Source of the DNA: Lophium mytilinum
Taxonomy: Eukaryota > Ascomycota > Dothideomycetes > Mytilinidiales > Mytilinidiaceae
Assembly (NCBI GenBank): GCA_010093605.1
Contig: MU004182.1
Coordinates: 715,032 to 779,031 of the forward strand
DNA length: 64,000 nt
Direction: 5' to 3'
A program made the translations under genes and the position numbers. A model generated the notes under the pieces. That model was not told the origin of the DNA and made no database searches. It saw nothing but the letters and a program-made list of their open reading frames with translations. Positions within the stretch are counted from its first letter, which is position 1; each line of letters opens with the position of its first letter. Shown here piece after piece: positions 34,727-46,707 of the stretch.

Positions 34727-35662
34727 TCAGATCTTTCCGCCCGTCAAGTCCTCCGCAATCTTTTTCAATCTGTCGTTCATGACATCGTATGTGCCCTTCC
34801 CCTTCTGCCCAGCTTGCACATCGTCCAAAAGCCCTTGTCTGTTCAGCATGTCCCGCACTGTGGGAGGAGCCTCGCTTGCCCAGGGACTTGAGTCCCTGAA
34901 GGTTAACCCGAAAGTCACAGGATTCTCTGGTGTTCCGAAAACCTTGTCAATCGCCTCGTCGAGCTGTTTCTCTGTGGTGATGAAATCCCTCGCCTGCATG
35001 TATAGCGTGTGTAGCGCGTCTAACCTCGCGGCCTCCTTCTTCTGCTGCATTTTTTGGAATCTGGTCCGCCGAATCTCAATATCTTGCTCAATCCATTTCA
35101 GGGGTGGTCGAGCGTCGAGTTTGCCACTCATGTAGTCCATAATATCCTTGCTGACGCTGGGGTTCGTCAGACGTTCGTCGTCGCGCTCGGGCTGGTTGAC
35201 CAGAGCCAAATGCTCCTCTTGCTTCCTAGTAGAAATAGCATCCATCTGTCGATGCGACTCGACCTCGCGTTCGTGTAGCTCCTTTACCGACTGCTTCAAG
35301 TTTCTCCGTCGCGTCTCTGCCAATCGCAACTTATAGTCCTGGTACGCTACATCTTTTCCCTTGTGTTCCCGTATTGTTGATGGCTCCTTCGTTGCAGCGT
35401 TGAGAAACTCGTCCGAAGCCTTTTTCTTATCGCCCCGAGTCCTGAAGATGTTTCGTGGAACTGGGAGGACACCTTTAAGGCGAGGCTTTAGTGGGAAGGT
35501 GGGTTGTACGGGTTTCGGGACTTCGACGTAATTAGGGGATTGAGGACCGAGGGCGAGGACGGCGGGTGCAGATGTGAAGGAGCGCCGTGCAACCGAAGAG
35601 TGCGCATTCAATTGGCATGTTGATGATCGCGAAAGCAGCCCGCGGGCCGTTGATGGAGGCAT
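34727..35662 (-). CDS. Mitochondrial small-subunit ribosomal protein, PET123/mS26 type
   Basis: Single exon, 311 residues. The N-terminus (LLSRSSTCQLNAHSSVARRS) is an Arg/Ser-rich presequence. The body is highly charged and helical with long Lys/Arg/Glu stretches, and the block KPRLKGVLPVPRNIF near residue 60 is typical of fungal PET123 proteins. It would act in the mitochondrial ribosome small subunit. The gene is head-to-head with NOG2, with only 180 bp between the start codons, an arrangement suited to co-expression of mitochondrial and cytosolic ribosome factors. Confidence 0.75.
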   Translation of the reverse strand: MPPSTARGLLSRSSTCQLNAHSSVARRSFTSAPAVLALGPQSPNYVEVPKPVQPTFPLKPRLKGVLPVPRNIFRTRGDKKKASDEFLNAATKEPSTIREHKGKDVAYQDYKLRLAETRRRNLKQSVKELHEREVESHRQMDAISTRKQEEHLALVNQPERDDERLTNPSVSKDIMDYMSGKLDARPPLKWIEQDIEIRRTRFQKMQQKKEAARLDALHTLYMQARDFITTEKQLDEAIDKVFGTPENPVTFGLTFRDSSPWASEAPPTVRDMLNRQGLLDDVQAGQKGKGTYDVMNDRLKKIAEDLTGGKI

Positions 35663-35842
35663 CGTGACGCTGTGAAAAAGGTTTGGCGGCTGGAAACGCG
35701 GAGGACGGCATGGTGTTGAAGTATTTCGCCAAGGCGCTAGTCGGTCGCCTCGATATTTTTTCGACCTGCAACTTATTCATTCCCCACCACCGACGCTCCT
35801 CTCCACATCTGTCTCGTCGCCGGCGGACAGCACAATTTCAAG
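35663..35842. promoter_or_regulatory. Bidirectional promoter of mS26-type gene and NOG2
   Basis: 180 bp separates the two divergent start codons, so both promoters must lie here or overlap the genes. No individual box is claimed. Confidence 0.5.
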
Positions 35843-38187
35843 ATGGGCCAACACAAGAAGGAAGCCAGCCGCAAGGAGCGGCAGGGGAAGGTTGGCGATG
35901 GCATGGCAAATGTCAAGACGAAGGGAGAGAATTTCTACAGGTATGGCAATCGCTGCGTGCCATTGAAGGGGCTTTGCTAAGCATAGAGTAGGACGGCAAA
36001 GCAGGCGAAGACGCTGAACATGTTCACGGGAGGAAAGGCACAGAAGAACGCCAACGGCAAGGTCACCAAAGCAGCCGCATTTCAGAGTCGTGAAACGCCT
36101 GTAGCACGAGTCGAACCGAATCGCAAGTGGTTCAACGCAACCCGAGTAATCTCTCAAGACGCCCTCGAAGCCTTCCGTGGTGCTGTTGCGGCCCAAGCCT
36201 CCGACCCTACCACTTTCCTCTTGAAGCAAAACAAGCTACCTATGAGCTTGATCCGAGATGCGCCACAGTTGAAGGACGGTCTCAAGCAGCATGGAGCCAA
36301 AATCGCAATTGAGTCTGCACCCTTCAAGGATACGTTTGGGCCGAAAATGCAAAGGAAGAGGGTAAAACTTGATGTCAGCTCGTTGGAGGACCTCGCAAAC
36401 AAGTCGGTGGAGATGCACGGCACTTATCTAGAGAGACTGGAACAGGCAAAGCTCCTCAGCGGCACCTCTGGGGAAGTAGAAGAGGGAGGAGAAGGCGACG
36501 ACTTTGGTGACGGCACTCTTAGCCGAGCACGAGAGTCTATCTTCAGCAAAGGACAGTCGAAGAGAATTTGGGTATGCCTCATTTGATCGTTCGTGAATTT
36601 TGCCCTGCTGACATATTGCAGAACGAACTTTACAAGGTCATCGATTCTAGCGATGTGATCCTCCATGTACTGGATGCACGGGACCCTCTAGGTACTCGGT
36701 GTCGTTCCGTCGAAAAGTAAGCAAACTCCCCGGATCAGTTGCCGGGTCAACTTGCTGACACAAATCACAGGTATCTTAGAGAGGAAGCTCCTCATAAGCA
36801 TCTCGTCTTCGTTCTGAACAAAGTCGACTTGGTACCATCTCGCGTCGCAGTGAGTGCTTCCAAGTTTTGTTCCAATCCCCCCTTCCCGCCGATTCGTTCC
36901 CATCGTTAAGTCAAGGCTCCAACCTGCACTCGTTGCAAACATCTATGGATGGAATCTGTTACAACTTTGGGAGATTGATCTTGGCCCGCCGCTCAGAGCC
37001 GTCATGGTAATGGGCTGATTTGGTCACCGTTTTGGTGGTCGGTCGAAAGGGTTGAGAATGATTCGTTCAGAGTTGAGATTCGTCTCTGCCCTCGAGCAGC
37101 TTCATGGCGATTCTCTTAGTAACGTTTCATACATTTCGAAAACACTCTTGTCTCTTCGTTTGCGCCTATTGCTCTACAAAGCTCGAGCTGACATGCGCAA
37201 TAGGCTGCCTGGGTCCGCGCGCTCTCCAAAGAGTTTCCAACGCTCGCCTTCCACGCATCTATGAACAACTCCTTTGGCAAAGGTAGTCTCATTCAAGTCC
37301 TGCGCCAATTCTCCTCCCTCCATTCCGATCGCAAGCAAATTTCCGTCGGTCTCATCGGCTACCCGAACACCGGCAAATCGTCAATCATCAACACTCTGAA
37401 GAAGAAGAAGGTCTGCGTGGTTGCTCCGATTGCGGGCGAAACCAAAGTCTGGCAATATGTCACCCTCATGAAGCGCATTTACATGATCGACTGCCCAGGA
37501 ATCGTGCCTCCCAACAAATCAGACAGTGACGAAGAGCTCCTCCTCCGTGGTGTCGTCCGCATTGAAAACGTCGAACACCCTGCGCAGTACATTGATGCTA
37601 TCCTCTCCCGCTGCCAGCCCCGCCACATCCACCGCACATATAACCTCGAGGGCTATTCCAGCTCGACAGACTTCCTAGAACAGCTGGCGCGGAAGGGCGG
37701 TCGGCTACTGAAAGGTGGTGAGATTGATGAGGATGGTTGCGCGAAGATGGTCATCAATGACTTTTTGAGGGGAAAAATACCGTGGTTCACGCCACCGCCC
37801 ATGCTTGAGGGCGCAGACTCAACGGCACATGGTATCGAGGGTCGTGATGGCAAGCTAGGTGAAATGGGCAAGAAGCGGAAGAGGGACGAGGCAACATCTA
37901 CTATTGCCGATGACGATACCACCGTTCAAGACTCCGAGCTGCGCGACGTTGACGCCTCAGAGGACGACGACGAGTTCGAAGGCTTTGACGATGCTAATGG
38001 CGGTGTCACCGTGGATGGGGATGCCGAGTCCGACGTTGAATCAGATGAGGTGGATGCCGATGAGGCAACCAGCCTGGTGCTGGGTGCCGACGCTGTGTCG
38101 GCTGAGGACGATGCGGAGGTGGAGGAAGAGGTTCAGGTTATCACACAAGCGTTGGCCAACGCACGGAAGCGCAGGCGGAAGGAGTAG
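35843..38187 (+). CDS. NOG2: Nucleolar GTP-binding protein 2 (ribosome assembly GTPase)
   Basis: Five exons (35843-35940, 35992-36571, 36622-36716, 36771-36849, 37204-38187) give about 611 residues. It is a circularly permuted YlqF/YawG GTPase: the G4 motif NKVDL comes before the G1 motif GYPNTGKSS and the G3 motif DCPG. The N-terminal NGP1 domain starts with [12 protein letters not shown] and has the [12 protein letters not shown]-type block. The C-terminus is acidic, then ends in a basic ARKRRRKE tail. NOG2 acts on late nuclear pre-60S particles. The fourth intron is 354 bp, far longer than the others (50-54 bp). Confidence 0.95.
36850..37203 (+). other. Long NOG2 intron, possible snoRNA host
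   Basis: 354 bp from GTGAGT to AATAG, against 50-54 bp for the gene's other introns. It contains pairable segments: GGTCACC with GGTGGTC near 37020-37040, and GAGAAT with ATTCTC near 37055-37110. In Saccharomyces cerevisiae the NOG2 intron hosts the H/ACA snoRNA snR191. I could not place clean H (ANANNA) and ACA boxes at the right spacing here, so the RNA call is weak. Confidence 0.3.
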
Positions 38188-38399
38188 CAACGTCGTCACG
38201 TATATAGATGAGCAAATGCAACATGATACCCTTTCAACCCAACTTCATATTAGAGACGCCACTCAGTCTTTTTCTGCATTTTTAGACCCAGATCATTTCG
38301 ACGCACAGTACATTAGAATTGTAAGGACCAGCCGTCTCTATAATTCGCCCGTTTAATCCGTAACTAAAATCCATTTGATTAAGCTACTAGCACCACCCG

Positions 38400-39100
38400 A
38401 ATAAACGTCCAAGCCGGAAGCCCCCCAGGCGTAAGGCTGTAAAAGTGTTAAATGCTTACGCATCTAGATACTACACCCAGGTCTCTAAGCACCACCTTGG
38501 TATTCGCGTATAATACTATAGTATAGAAGTGTATATGATAGCTTCTAAGTTCTAGGTCTCTATAAGAGCCTAGGCGAAAGACAGTCTAATCGGCTTGTAG
38601 CATCTAGCGCCCTGTTCCCGTTATCTTTTGGTCGGGAGGTGGATTACACGTTAGGTTTTCTTTTTTTGCAATCTCCTCATTTTAGGCCGGTGGGTAGGGC
38701 TTAGGGTAAGTTCTATTTTTATTTATCTCTTCTTCCTATCGGCAGGCGAGGTAGCTACGCTCTGCTCTTTTCCTATATTAGGGAAGGGGGCAGTAGTATA
38801 GATGTGCCCCCTTATATCTCCCCTCTTCTACATCGTGGCTCTTGACTAGGCTGGGCAGGTGCCGAGATATAAGCTGGTCGAGAAGTAACTTAAGTCCTAG
38901 CTGAACGCCTTGCTTCTATTCTGCTAGATGATAAGCGCGAGAGGTTATGCCGTTGGAGAGGACTCGCGCAGTGTGGATCGCGATTAGAGTATAGTGGGTG
39001 CATGGTGAAGGACCTGTTAAGGAGATAGAGGGAGAAAGTCGTAGAGGAGCGAGGTGTGGGGGCGAGGTGTAGGAGCGAGGGGGGACCGGCTCTTATATAG
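38400..39100. repeat. TpA-rich, RIP-like gene-free block
   Basis: Composition changes sharply after the NOG2 gene. TpA is frequent (TATA, CTAG, GTAT) and CpA is scarce, and stop-rich frames run throughout. This is the footprint expected of repeat-induced point mutation on an old repeat. No family, ends or direct repeats could be identified. Confidence 0.4.
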
Positions 39101-39727
39101 CAGAATTATTCTGACGCCAAGGCAATAGTAGTTGGCGTGGAAAGTCGTGGAAGACTTTGATGCGTTTCCAAGGCAAAGTGGGACATTTCAATGGTGTCGG
39201 GAGGAAGTGAGACGGCTTAATGGAGTCGCGGATAGACGCGGGCAGGTCCAACGTCTTCACGCGAGAGTCGGATGCGACGCCTAGGGAGGGCAATGGGATG
39301 CCTCATCGCAAGTGTTATAGACATGTAATATACTATATACTAGAATAAGCATGGGGTAGAGGTAAGAGGAGCGGGCGGAGGAGCAGGGGGTAAGAACTGC
39401 GGCGTTCGCAGTTCCATAACCTGTCATATATTACCTCCCTCGCTCGCAATAAGAAATTGGCAAAATCCGGCCGTCGCAGCATATATCTCATAATCAATGA
39501 GCGAAGTGACCTACACGATAGCCAAGACGGGTATGATGGGCACGATGGGCACGATGGCGCCAAAACAAAAAGACTGCCGCAAACGCAGTCTGGCGCTTTG
39601 GCTAACAATCTGAAATGCGCATATATCAAGGCTGCGAGGTCTACGCTGGCTACTTTACTCTCGCATCTCACTCCAGCATCATTCTCTTAATCTTGCAAAC
39701 ACGGCTTAAGTTCCTATACTCATAAAG
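39101..39727. other. Intergenic region upstream of FAD oxidase
   Basis: Ordinary composition returns here. A short 9-bp tandem (GATGGGCAC) occurs twice around 39535-39555. No gene seen. Confidence 0.35.
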
Positions 39728-41704
39728 ATGCATTCCTTAAGATTGGGCTTACTACCGCTCCTCCAAACATTCTTCCACATCTCCTCAATCCTCTGCTCTA
39801 CCCAAGGCCATCACACAACCTGCAAAGCGACACCAAACGACGCATCCTGGCCCAGTATCTCCCAATGGACCTCCCTCAACCGAACACTCTCCGGGCGCTT
39901 GTTGAATGTTCTCCCACCTGCATCCGCCTGCCACACCTCCTACCCAGGCTCCAATGACACCTGCACCATGATTGCGGCTTCATGGTCTACTTTCGCCTTC
40001 CACCAGGACAACCCAGTCAGCACAGCGTGGAACAATATGAACAGCGATTCCTGTCTCCCAGACCCATCTGCGCCGTGCAGTGGGCTAGGATACCCGGTCT
40101 ATGTAGTCAATGCGTCGTCGGCGAATGATGTCCAACTCACGATAAACTTCGCGCGGGAGAACAATGTGAGATTGAATATCAAGGCGTCAGGGCATGATTA
40201 CCTAAAACGGTAAGTTGATCCACCTCGGTGATTCGAAATCGAGTTTTTGGGGGTAAGGGAAATCTGATTTGAGAAATAGCACTTCGGCACCGTACTCGCT
40301 CTCAGTCTGGACGAGATACATGGTCGGTGGATACGAATATCACGACGAGTTCCAGCCAAAGGGTTGCGAGACCACTATCAACACTACGGCCGTGACAGCC
40401 GGTGCGGCGTCGTACGTCAGTGATATATACTACCACCTTAACTTGCGTAACCAGACAGTCGTCGATGGGATGGGGCCGGAAGTCACTATGGGCGGGTATC
40501 TTACTGGCGGTGGCCACAGTCCGATCTCGAACATCTACGGACTGGGTTCTGATCAGGTATATGAGGTTGAGATGGTGACACCCGCAGGCGAAATCATCAC
40601 AGCGAACGAGTGTCAGAACACAGACCTATTTTGGGCTGTTCGAGGAGTGTGTGCCGATTTCCCTATGAAGTTTTGGAGGGGAGGCTGACCATTTCAGGGC
40701 GGGGGAGGCACATTCGGAGTCCTGACGAAAGTCACTGTCCGGACAATCCCATCTACCCCAATCGGGGTATACAGCTTCAAGCTCCAAACAGAGCCAAACT
40801 CAACGGTTTACTGGGACATTGTGGCATACCTTCTAGCTCAATTTCCCACCCTTTCTGCCGCTAACGTCTCGGCGTATACATATATCTACCCCAACGTTAG
40901 CGCCGACGAGCTTGGAAAGCATGTGGCATCGTTTGAAGGAGTCTTCGCCTTGCTCGAGCCTACGTCGCCCACTGCGTTGGAGGATATATGGGCACCTTTC
41001 TGGGCTCATGTCAACGAGACGTATCCTAATCAAACAGTTACTCGAACGACATCGGCCGTCTTCCCGAACCTCTACAGCATGTTTCTCGTGTATGCCGATG
41101 ATGGCGGAGCAGGAGTCGACAAGGTGGTTGGATCGCGGCTACTGCCCCCAGAAATTTTGACAGATGATGCTTTCAGCGATGCTCTGATAAGGTTTCTCGG
41201 AGATTCTGGGGGGAGGTTATATATGGTGTCTGGTAATGGTGTCTGGGACGCGGAACCAAGAGGTGGTAGTGATGCGGTCAACCCGGCCTGGAGGAAGGCA
41301 TTAATCCATGCTGGTAAGTCAAGCTGGTCTGTTTTTGCGTCGGGAACCAATGATTCTGATACCTTACAGTGACTACCCAGAGCTGGGCACCTCACAATGA
41401 AGCCCAGCAAGCAATTGTTGAGCATGACATTGATAAGGTCCAAACCGAAGCTTTCCGGCAATTGGTTCCTGACTCGGGAGCTTATCTCAATGAGGTATGC
41501 CATTTCAGCCTGTCTGTGGAGCAATAACTAACGGATTAGGCCTATTGGAACGAACCCAACTTTCAGCAAGCATTCTGGGGATCTAATTACGAAAGACTGC
41601 TGCAGATCAAGAAGGTTGTTGATCCCGATGATGTATTTTGGTGTCATGTTTGTGTTGGGAGTGAGGGGTGGGCTGAGGTTGGACATTCTCTGTGTCGAGT
41701 TTAA
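39728..41704 (+). CDS. Secreted FAD-linked oxidase (berberine-bridge-enzyme-like)
   Basis: Five exons (39728-40209, 40280-40646, 40698-41313, 41370-41494, 41540-41704) encode about 584 residues. A signal peptide spans residues 1 to about 25. The PCMH-type FAD-binding fold has IKASGHDYLKR, the block around GGYLTGGGHS with the expected flavin-contact Gly/His, and ECQNTDLFWAVRG followed across the intron by GGGGTFGV. The end has the BBE C-terminal domain (YWNEPNFQQAFWGSNYERLLQIKKVVDP). Members oxidise alcohols, oligosaccharides or alkaloid-like substrates, with oxygen as acceptor. Many N-glycosylation sites fit secretion. The substrate is unknown. Confidence 0.9.
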
Positions 41705-42437
41705 TCAGGGAGGGAAAGGCGCCAATCTCCCGTTTTCTGTTGCACAGTAAATTCTCGATGAGGCTCCCTATGGTGCTAGAAGGTTGCCGCGGGAGGAATA
41801 GGTAACGGGTCGAACCTAGCTGTCCTGGGTGAATCTGTCAAATAGAAAGAAATGAAGTTGACATACTGTGTCTCCCAAAGTCCATCCCGCCACACCCCAC
41901 GAAGGGTACATCCTTCATCTTCAACGAGCCTAACTGTCTCTTCACCATGACTACCTCATCGCTAACAGAAGTAGCGCCTATCTCGTCATGGATATTGGTT
42001 GAAGTGTGGTACGGAACGGAGGCGAGGGGAACCGTGTGATCTCCGATGTGGTACCAGATGTGGAGAGGATATAGGCCAAGCTTCAATTAAGTGGAATACA
42101 AAGGATTGATAGTGAATACGGGAGTTTTGAAGAAAGTGCTTGGGTGGCCGAGGTAGCATGCGGCCGTCTCTGCGGCCGATGGCTTCAACATAATAAATCC
42201 ACATGTAAATACCTTTCTCATGTTTCTTAGCATCCCAAAATGCATTAAACTACCATGTGATTATTATCCAAAGCCACTCCGTTAGCTCCTTCGACCTCAT
42301 TCTTCATGATGCCTCGTGAGAGTAAAGTATCGTGATGTCGTAATAGTCGTGTTCAAGGACCGAAAGCGCCAAAAAGAATACCTACTCCAAACCGGAACTC
42401 CCAGATCACCATCATTAGTCATGGGTTCGTACGACCA
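41705..42437. other. Convergent intergenic region
   Basis: Between the oxidase end and the F-box-like gene end on the other strand; no feature supported. Confidence 0.35.
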
Positions 42438-44004
42438 TCAGGTTTGGAAGAACTCCGGGTCATCGTTCATCTTCTTCTCGAGGTCCTCGAGCGTACCCTT
42501 CAGCTGGTCTTTTCCAAATATATGTTCGGATTCGCGGCCTTTGCAGTATCGTTCGAAGATGTCTTGGCTGAATAGCGGGAGTCAGCTTGGCCACTGCTAG
42601 ATAGTACATGGTATCCCAAAGATTCGGATTCGATCGGAAAGGCCTTACGTATGCTGATACCAAGTCTTCTCAAACTTCTTTCCCGCTCTGTAACTCTCCG
42701 CCTCGATGGGCCTTCCCTCATTCTCAAACCTCACTTGACCAACACTCCCAAACGAAGTGGCCAGGCCTTTTGCAACCGCTGACACATCTCTCTTGATCAT
42801 ACGGTCCACCTTGATGGTCAAGACAGCAAGATTGAGCTCGCGCATGCAATCTTGAAGCGTAAGACGCCAGAAGTGCTGTAGAGGCAGCATTGGCGGTTCG
42901 AACAGTTCGAAGACCTGGTTCGGTGTATAGAAGCGTGCGACATGAATCATGGAGTATCGGCCAAACGAGACAGAGAGCTTGCGAAGCTCGCTGCGGTTGA
43001 TCGGCCCAAGTTGAAGCAGGAATGTGGTTAGGTGCTGCGTTGCGAAGTGGAAGGTCGTCGTGCGGAAGAACCATGGGGTGACGTGGCAGTTGATGGAACG
43101 GGAGAGGGTCAGGAGTTTGGCGACAGAGACTGTACAGCGGATTAGTCGTATTACGATGCCGGCTACGGAGAGAAAGAAAGCGAGGTTAGCATGAACGGTA
43201 AATGTGTCGTAGTAATTGAAATAGCAAGGGAAAACTCAGCAAAGATTCGTGTCATGGTAATAGTACACAGGGAAAGTAAATCTGAAAACGTGTGTTGTGA
43301 CCGCAGATTGACCCCACACGGAGGAATAGCTTACCATTCTCTACCATCGGGCGTTGTACCTCTTTCATTTGACGAGAAAGGTGTGGCCTCACCCCATCCA
43401 CATTTCCCATCGCAAACTCAAATATCCACTGTTGCAACTCGATAGGAAGCAATGTGAACTTATTGAACAGTGGGCGCACAGTGACAGGGAATCCATCGGA
43501 TGCAAGGCTGCGTGGGCTGCTTGTAACGGGACCATGGCGATTCTGCTTCTTAGCTCGCGCCTGATACTTCCGATGCTGTCGTAGAAACCAAGATCGCTCA
43601 TCCTCCCACCCAGCCCCGCAGCGGATTATCATGCGGTACTTGAATTGATTAGGTAGAGCGAAGAGTCGTACCACTATAGTGACGGCCGTTGTCTCGCCAT
43701 GAGGGAGGAGCTCGCATATTACCGCTTCTCCCAAGGCGTAGGGCTTCTTGGAGTGGTAATCTGGCTCTCTTGGTGATATCTTCCCGGAGAAGCTGCAGTT
43801 TGCGCGCCGATATAAGGACCAGCTTTCCAAGTGCTCGATGAAGTTTCGGCGGGCTTGGTTGATAGATATCGGGGTCTCTGACTTCCTAGGGGACCTGGAC
43901 TTGGGCGACACTGTTGTGCTCCCTGGAGATCGTGACTTGCTCTTAGGAGTTACTGGGAACCCTCGGCGTGAGACCGGGGTGCTTGGTGTAGTTGAGGCCC
44001 CCAT
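42438..44004 (-). CDS. F-box-like hypothetical protein
   Basis: Three exons (44004-43335, 43129-42649, 42567-42438) give about 426 residues, joined in consistent phases. The N-terminus is Ser/Pro/Lys-rich. Near residue 185 a short F-box-like motif appears (KFTLLPIELQQWIFEFAM), followed by a helical body with scattered aromatic residues, as in many fungal F-box or fungal-only proteins. If it is an F-box protein it would link a target to an SCF ubiquitin ligase. The call rests on that one motif, so the function is tentative; the gene structure is more secure. Confidence 0.6.
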
Positions 44005-45041
44005 GATGACACGTGTGTCGGAGCTCTCGGGATCAATGATGAAGACAGGCCAGGTGAGGATGAGGCTCGAAATTTAAAGCCGGGTGAAGTCAGGTTACGA
44101 GAACTGAAGGTGGATCGTCGTTCCCGAGCGAACTTGTAAAGTTCGCGAACGCAGGAGCAGCGTTAAAGTAGCTGCTACCTAATGGTACTGGGCGCTCACT
44201 CCTCATGGAGCGCTTTGAAGTCCGCAATATGACGGAGAGCTATACTTCTGACAAGTGAGCCAGAAATGAGGTTGATGGCGAACGTCGCGAACTGCTGTGA
44301 ACCGCTCGTCGTCATGCGTCCATCAAACTTTGAGTCGCCAGCTGGGCGAAGCTGATGGTCGTTCAGACAAGAAGAAGGTGCAGCAGCTATCAGTTTTCTG
44401 AATAGAGAGGAGGGCTCTTACTCTTTGTAAAGCTCCTAGTTGCAGCTGAAGGGTGTAGGGTTTAGTAGGCAGCGCTGCGCTGCCTTAGAGTGGCCAGTGC
44501 GGGACCGCGCTTAAAGTTGCGCTAGTCTCTATTGGGTCGATGTACCAATAATATCACCTTCATTCACTATTCTACGAATCCAAATCAAACTAACAGGCTC
44601 TTGTACAGTGCTCCAAATCTCACTAGAAGGCTGTTCTAGGTGATTGCTGTTCTAGGTAGCTCTTGGGCTTCTTCTAGTGAGGAGCTGCAATTGATTCAAT
44701 AAGCCCTCAATATATGCACTTGCCGCTACTCAGACTGCTTCAATTAGATTTTGAACAAAGTGCATAAGGGGCAGTGCCTTTTGAGTATTATGGCACTTGG
44801 TTAAGACAGTCTATGAGAAGCGCAGCCGATGGCTCTTTAGATAGAATAACAGCTACCATATTCGACCTCCAATTCCTCAAAAACGGCGCAAGCCTGCTCT
44901 TTCTCGCTATATACCAAGCACGCTATTTAATGGGTTGGAAATATGTCGCAAATAACATTGAATCACCATGGTTCATGTCACTGTACCCGATGTCTCATCT
45001 CCCAAGTGAGGGGTTGTTGCGTTCAAATGCCTTGAGGTGGC
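44005..45041. other. Gene-free region with small hairpin
   Basis: No gene is supported. A perfect 7-bp stem with 3-nt loop (GGCAGCG-CTG-CGCTGCC) lies at 44468-44484. Sequence around 44640-44670 has a short local duplication (GCTGTTCTAGGT). A plus-strand frame near 44774-45154 has no ATG start and overlaps the last exon of the lactate dehydrogenase antisense. Confidence 0.4.
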
Positions 45042-46707
45042 TTAAAGCTTCCCCCATGTATGGGCTGGTACCTTTGATCTCTCAAACGGCCCGTCATATA
45101 TCTGGGACTCTAAAGCCTTCGTATTTACCTATACAGTCGTTAGCTAGGAGTTGATAGGCAGTCGTAGTGATGAGTGACTTACATGAGCCACACCCAGATC
45201 ATGGACCTTCTCGACACCTAGCAACCTCATCGCCGTCTCAGTCTCTTCCGTGAGGACTACGAACGCATCAGCAAATCGGTACCAGTCCCGTCATTCTTGA
45301 AATGCTTACTTTGAAGTGTCCTTTCCACCCCCCCTTGACCTCCAGCGCCCAAGCCCCAGAGCGCCGCTCTTCCTACGCCCACGCCCTTAGCACCCAAAGC
45401 GAGGGCTTTCACAACGTCAGTTCCTCGCTTCACACCGCCGTCGACGAGAACATCCAGCTTCGCGAACACTTCCGGACAGTGTTTCCGGATCTCAAGTAGC
45501 GTATGTACAGCTGGCGGCGCTGTGTCAAGCGCTCTACCGCCATGGTTCGAAAGCAGGATCCCCCGCACCCGCGGCGCAAAAGTCGACGCAATAAATGCGT
45601 CCTCATGCGTCTGAATGCCTTTGAGCACAATCGGCAAGTGAGTCTGACGCGCCAGCCATTCCAACGTCTTCTTCCAAGTAAGCATAGAGCTAGTACCCCA
45701 ATACTGCTCCTGCTTGACACCATTGACCACGGGCGCTTCCTGATACTTGAACCGCTCGTCGATCTCGCGTTTGCCAGGGAACGGTGCGTCAAGAGTCAAG
45801 ACAATGAACTTAATAGCCTTGAGTTTACTGACACGGGCGATATTAGCCTCATTCTTCGCGTTGTCTTTCTCCACATAGAGCTGCCAGCCGAAGACTTGAT
45901 CTTGTGGCGCATCGCGGACGATGTCGTCAGGGGTGAGCGACGCATTTTGAGAGATGATATATAAGGCTCCGAATTTCGCGCATGCAGCAGCGATTCCTCT
46001 CTCGCCAGATGGGTGGGCGAGACGCGCTGCAGCTGCTGGTGAGACGAATACAGGAACTTTGAGGCGGTTGCCGAGGATTTGCGTGCTCATATCGCATCTT
46101 GAGCAGTCTACGAACACCCTGGGGCGCAGTAAGATGGAGCGGTAAGCTTGAGTGTTGAGTGCTTTGGTGAGCTGGTCATCGCTTGCTCCATAGTAGTACG
46201 CCCATGACTTTGGTTTAATGTTCTTCGTAGCGAGTTCTTCGATTTCATCCAGGTTCAGTAAAGAGTCTAGAGAAGGTGAGGCATTCTCCTCTGGCGAAAC
46301 GGATAGTGTCTCTTTGGTGATCTCTTTTGCTTCAATGATGATTGGCCCCAGCAAGGCTTCAGGCTTGAGGCTGTTCAGAGTCCCAGGGGGGTGAATCGGA
46401 TCGTAATCTTCCGTAGCGTCTCGGCCGGCAAGCCTTAGAATCGCTTGGGAGCCTCCTGGATGGGTTGGTAGAAGCCCCGTTACCTATGTAAGGTTAGAAT
46501 AGTACTGTATTGAGTTTGCGAAAGGCGAAATCAAATTGAAGCAGGTGTCGTACGTCGTACACATTGCCATAGAGGGTAACCCAACAGCTTTCTGGGGTAT
46601 TGTGCTTCCTAACTGTTTGAATATCAGCGACTGCAAAAATCCGAGGAGACATTCTTACCTTCCGCTGGAGCGATTGGCTTCAGCTCCACCCGCTCAGACC
46701 CGGCCAT
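45042..46707 (-). CDS. FMN-dependent L-lactate (2-hydroxyacid) dehydrogenase, cytochrome b2 type
   Basis: Five exons (46707-46659, 46612-46554, 46483-45310, 45256-45183, 45128-45042) give about 480 residues. The N-terminus holds a cytochrome-b5 heme domain with HPGG and a second His in DPIHPPGTL. The FMN barrel follows, with [25 protein letters not shown] (Lys), the catalytic block [11 protein letters not shown] with His and Arg, and [26 protein letters not shown]. The flavodomain end is [13 protein letters not shown]. The reaction is lactate (or another 2-hydroxyacid) to the 2-oxoacid with electrons passed through heme. The short first exon shows no mitochondrial presequence, and the final GKL is only a weak peroxisomal signal, so the location is open. 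Confidence 0.92.

Noticed and set aside
44774-45154. 126-codon plus-strand frame
   Set aside because: No ATG start, and it overlaps the last exon of the lactate dehydrogenase antisense.
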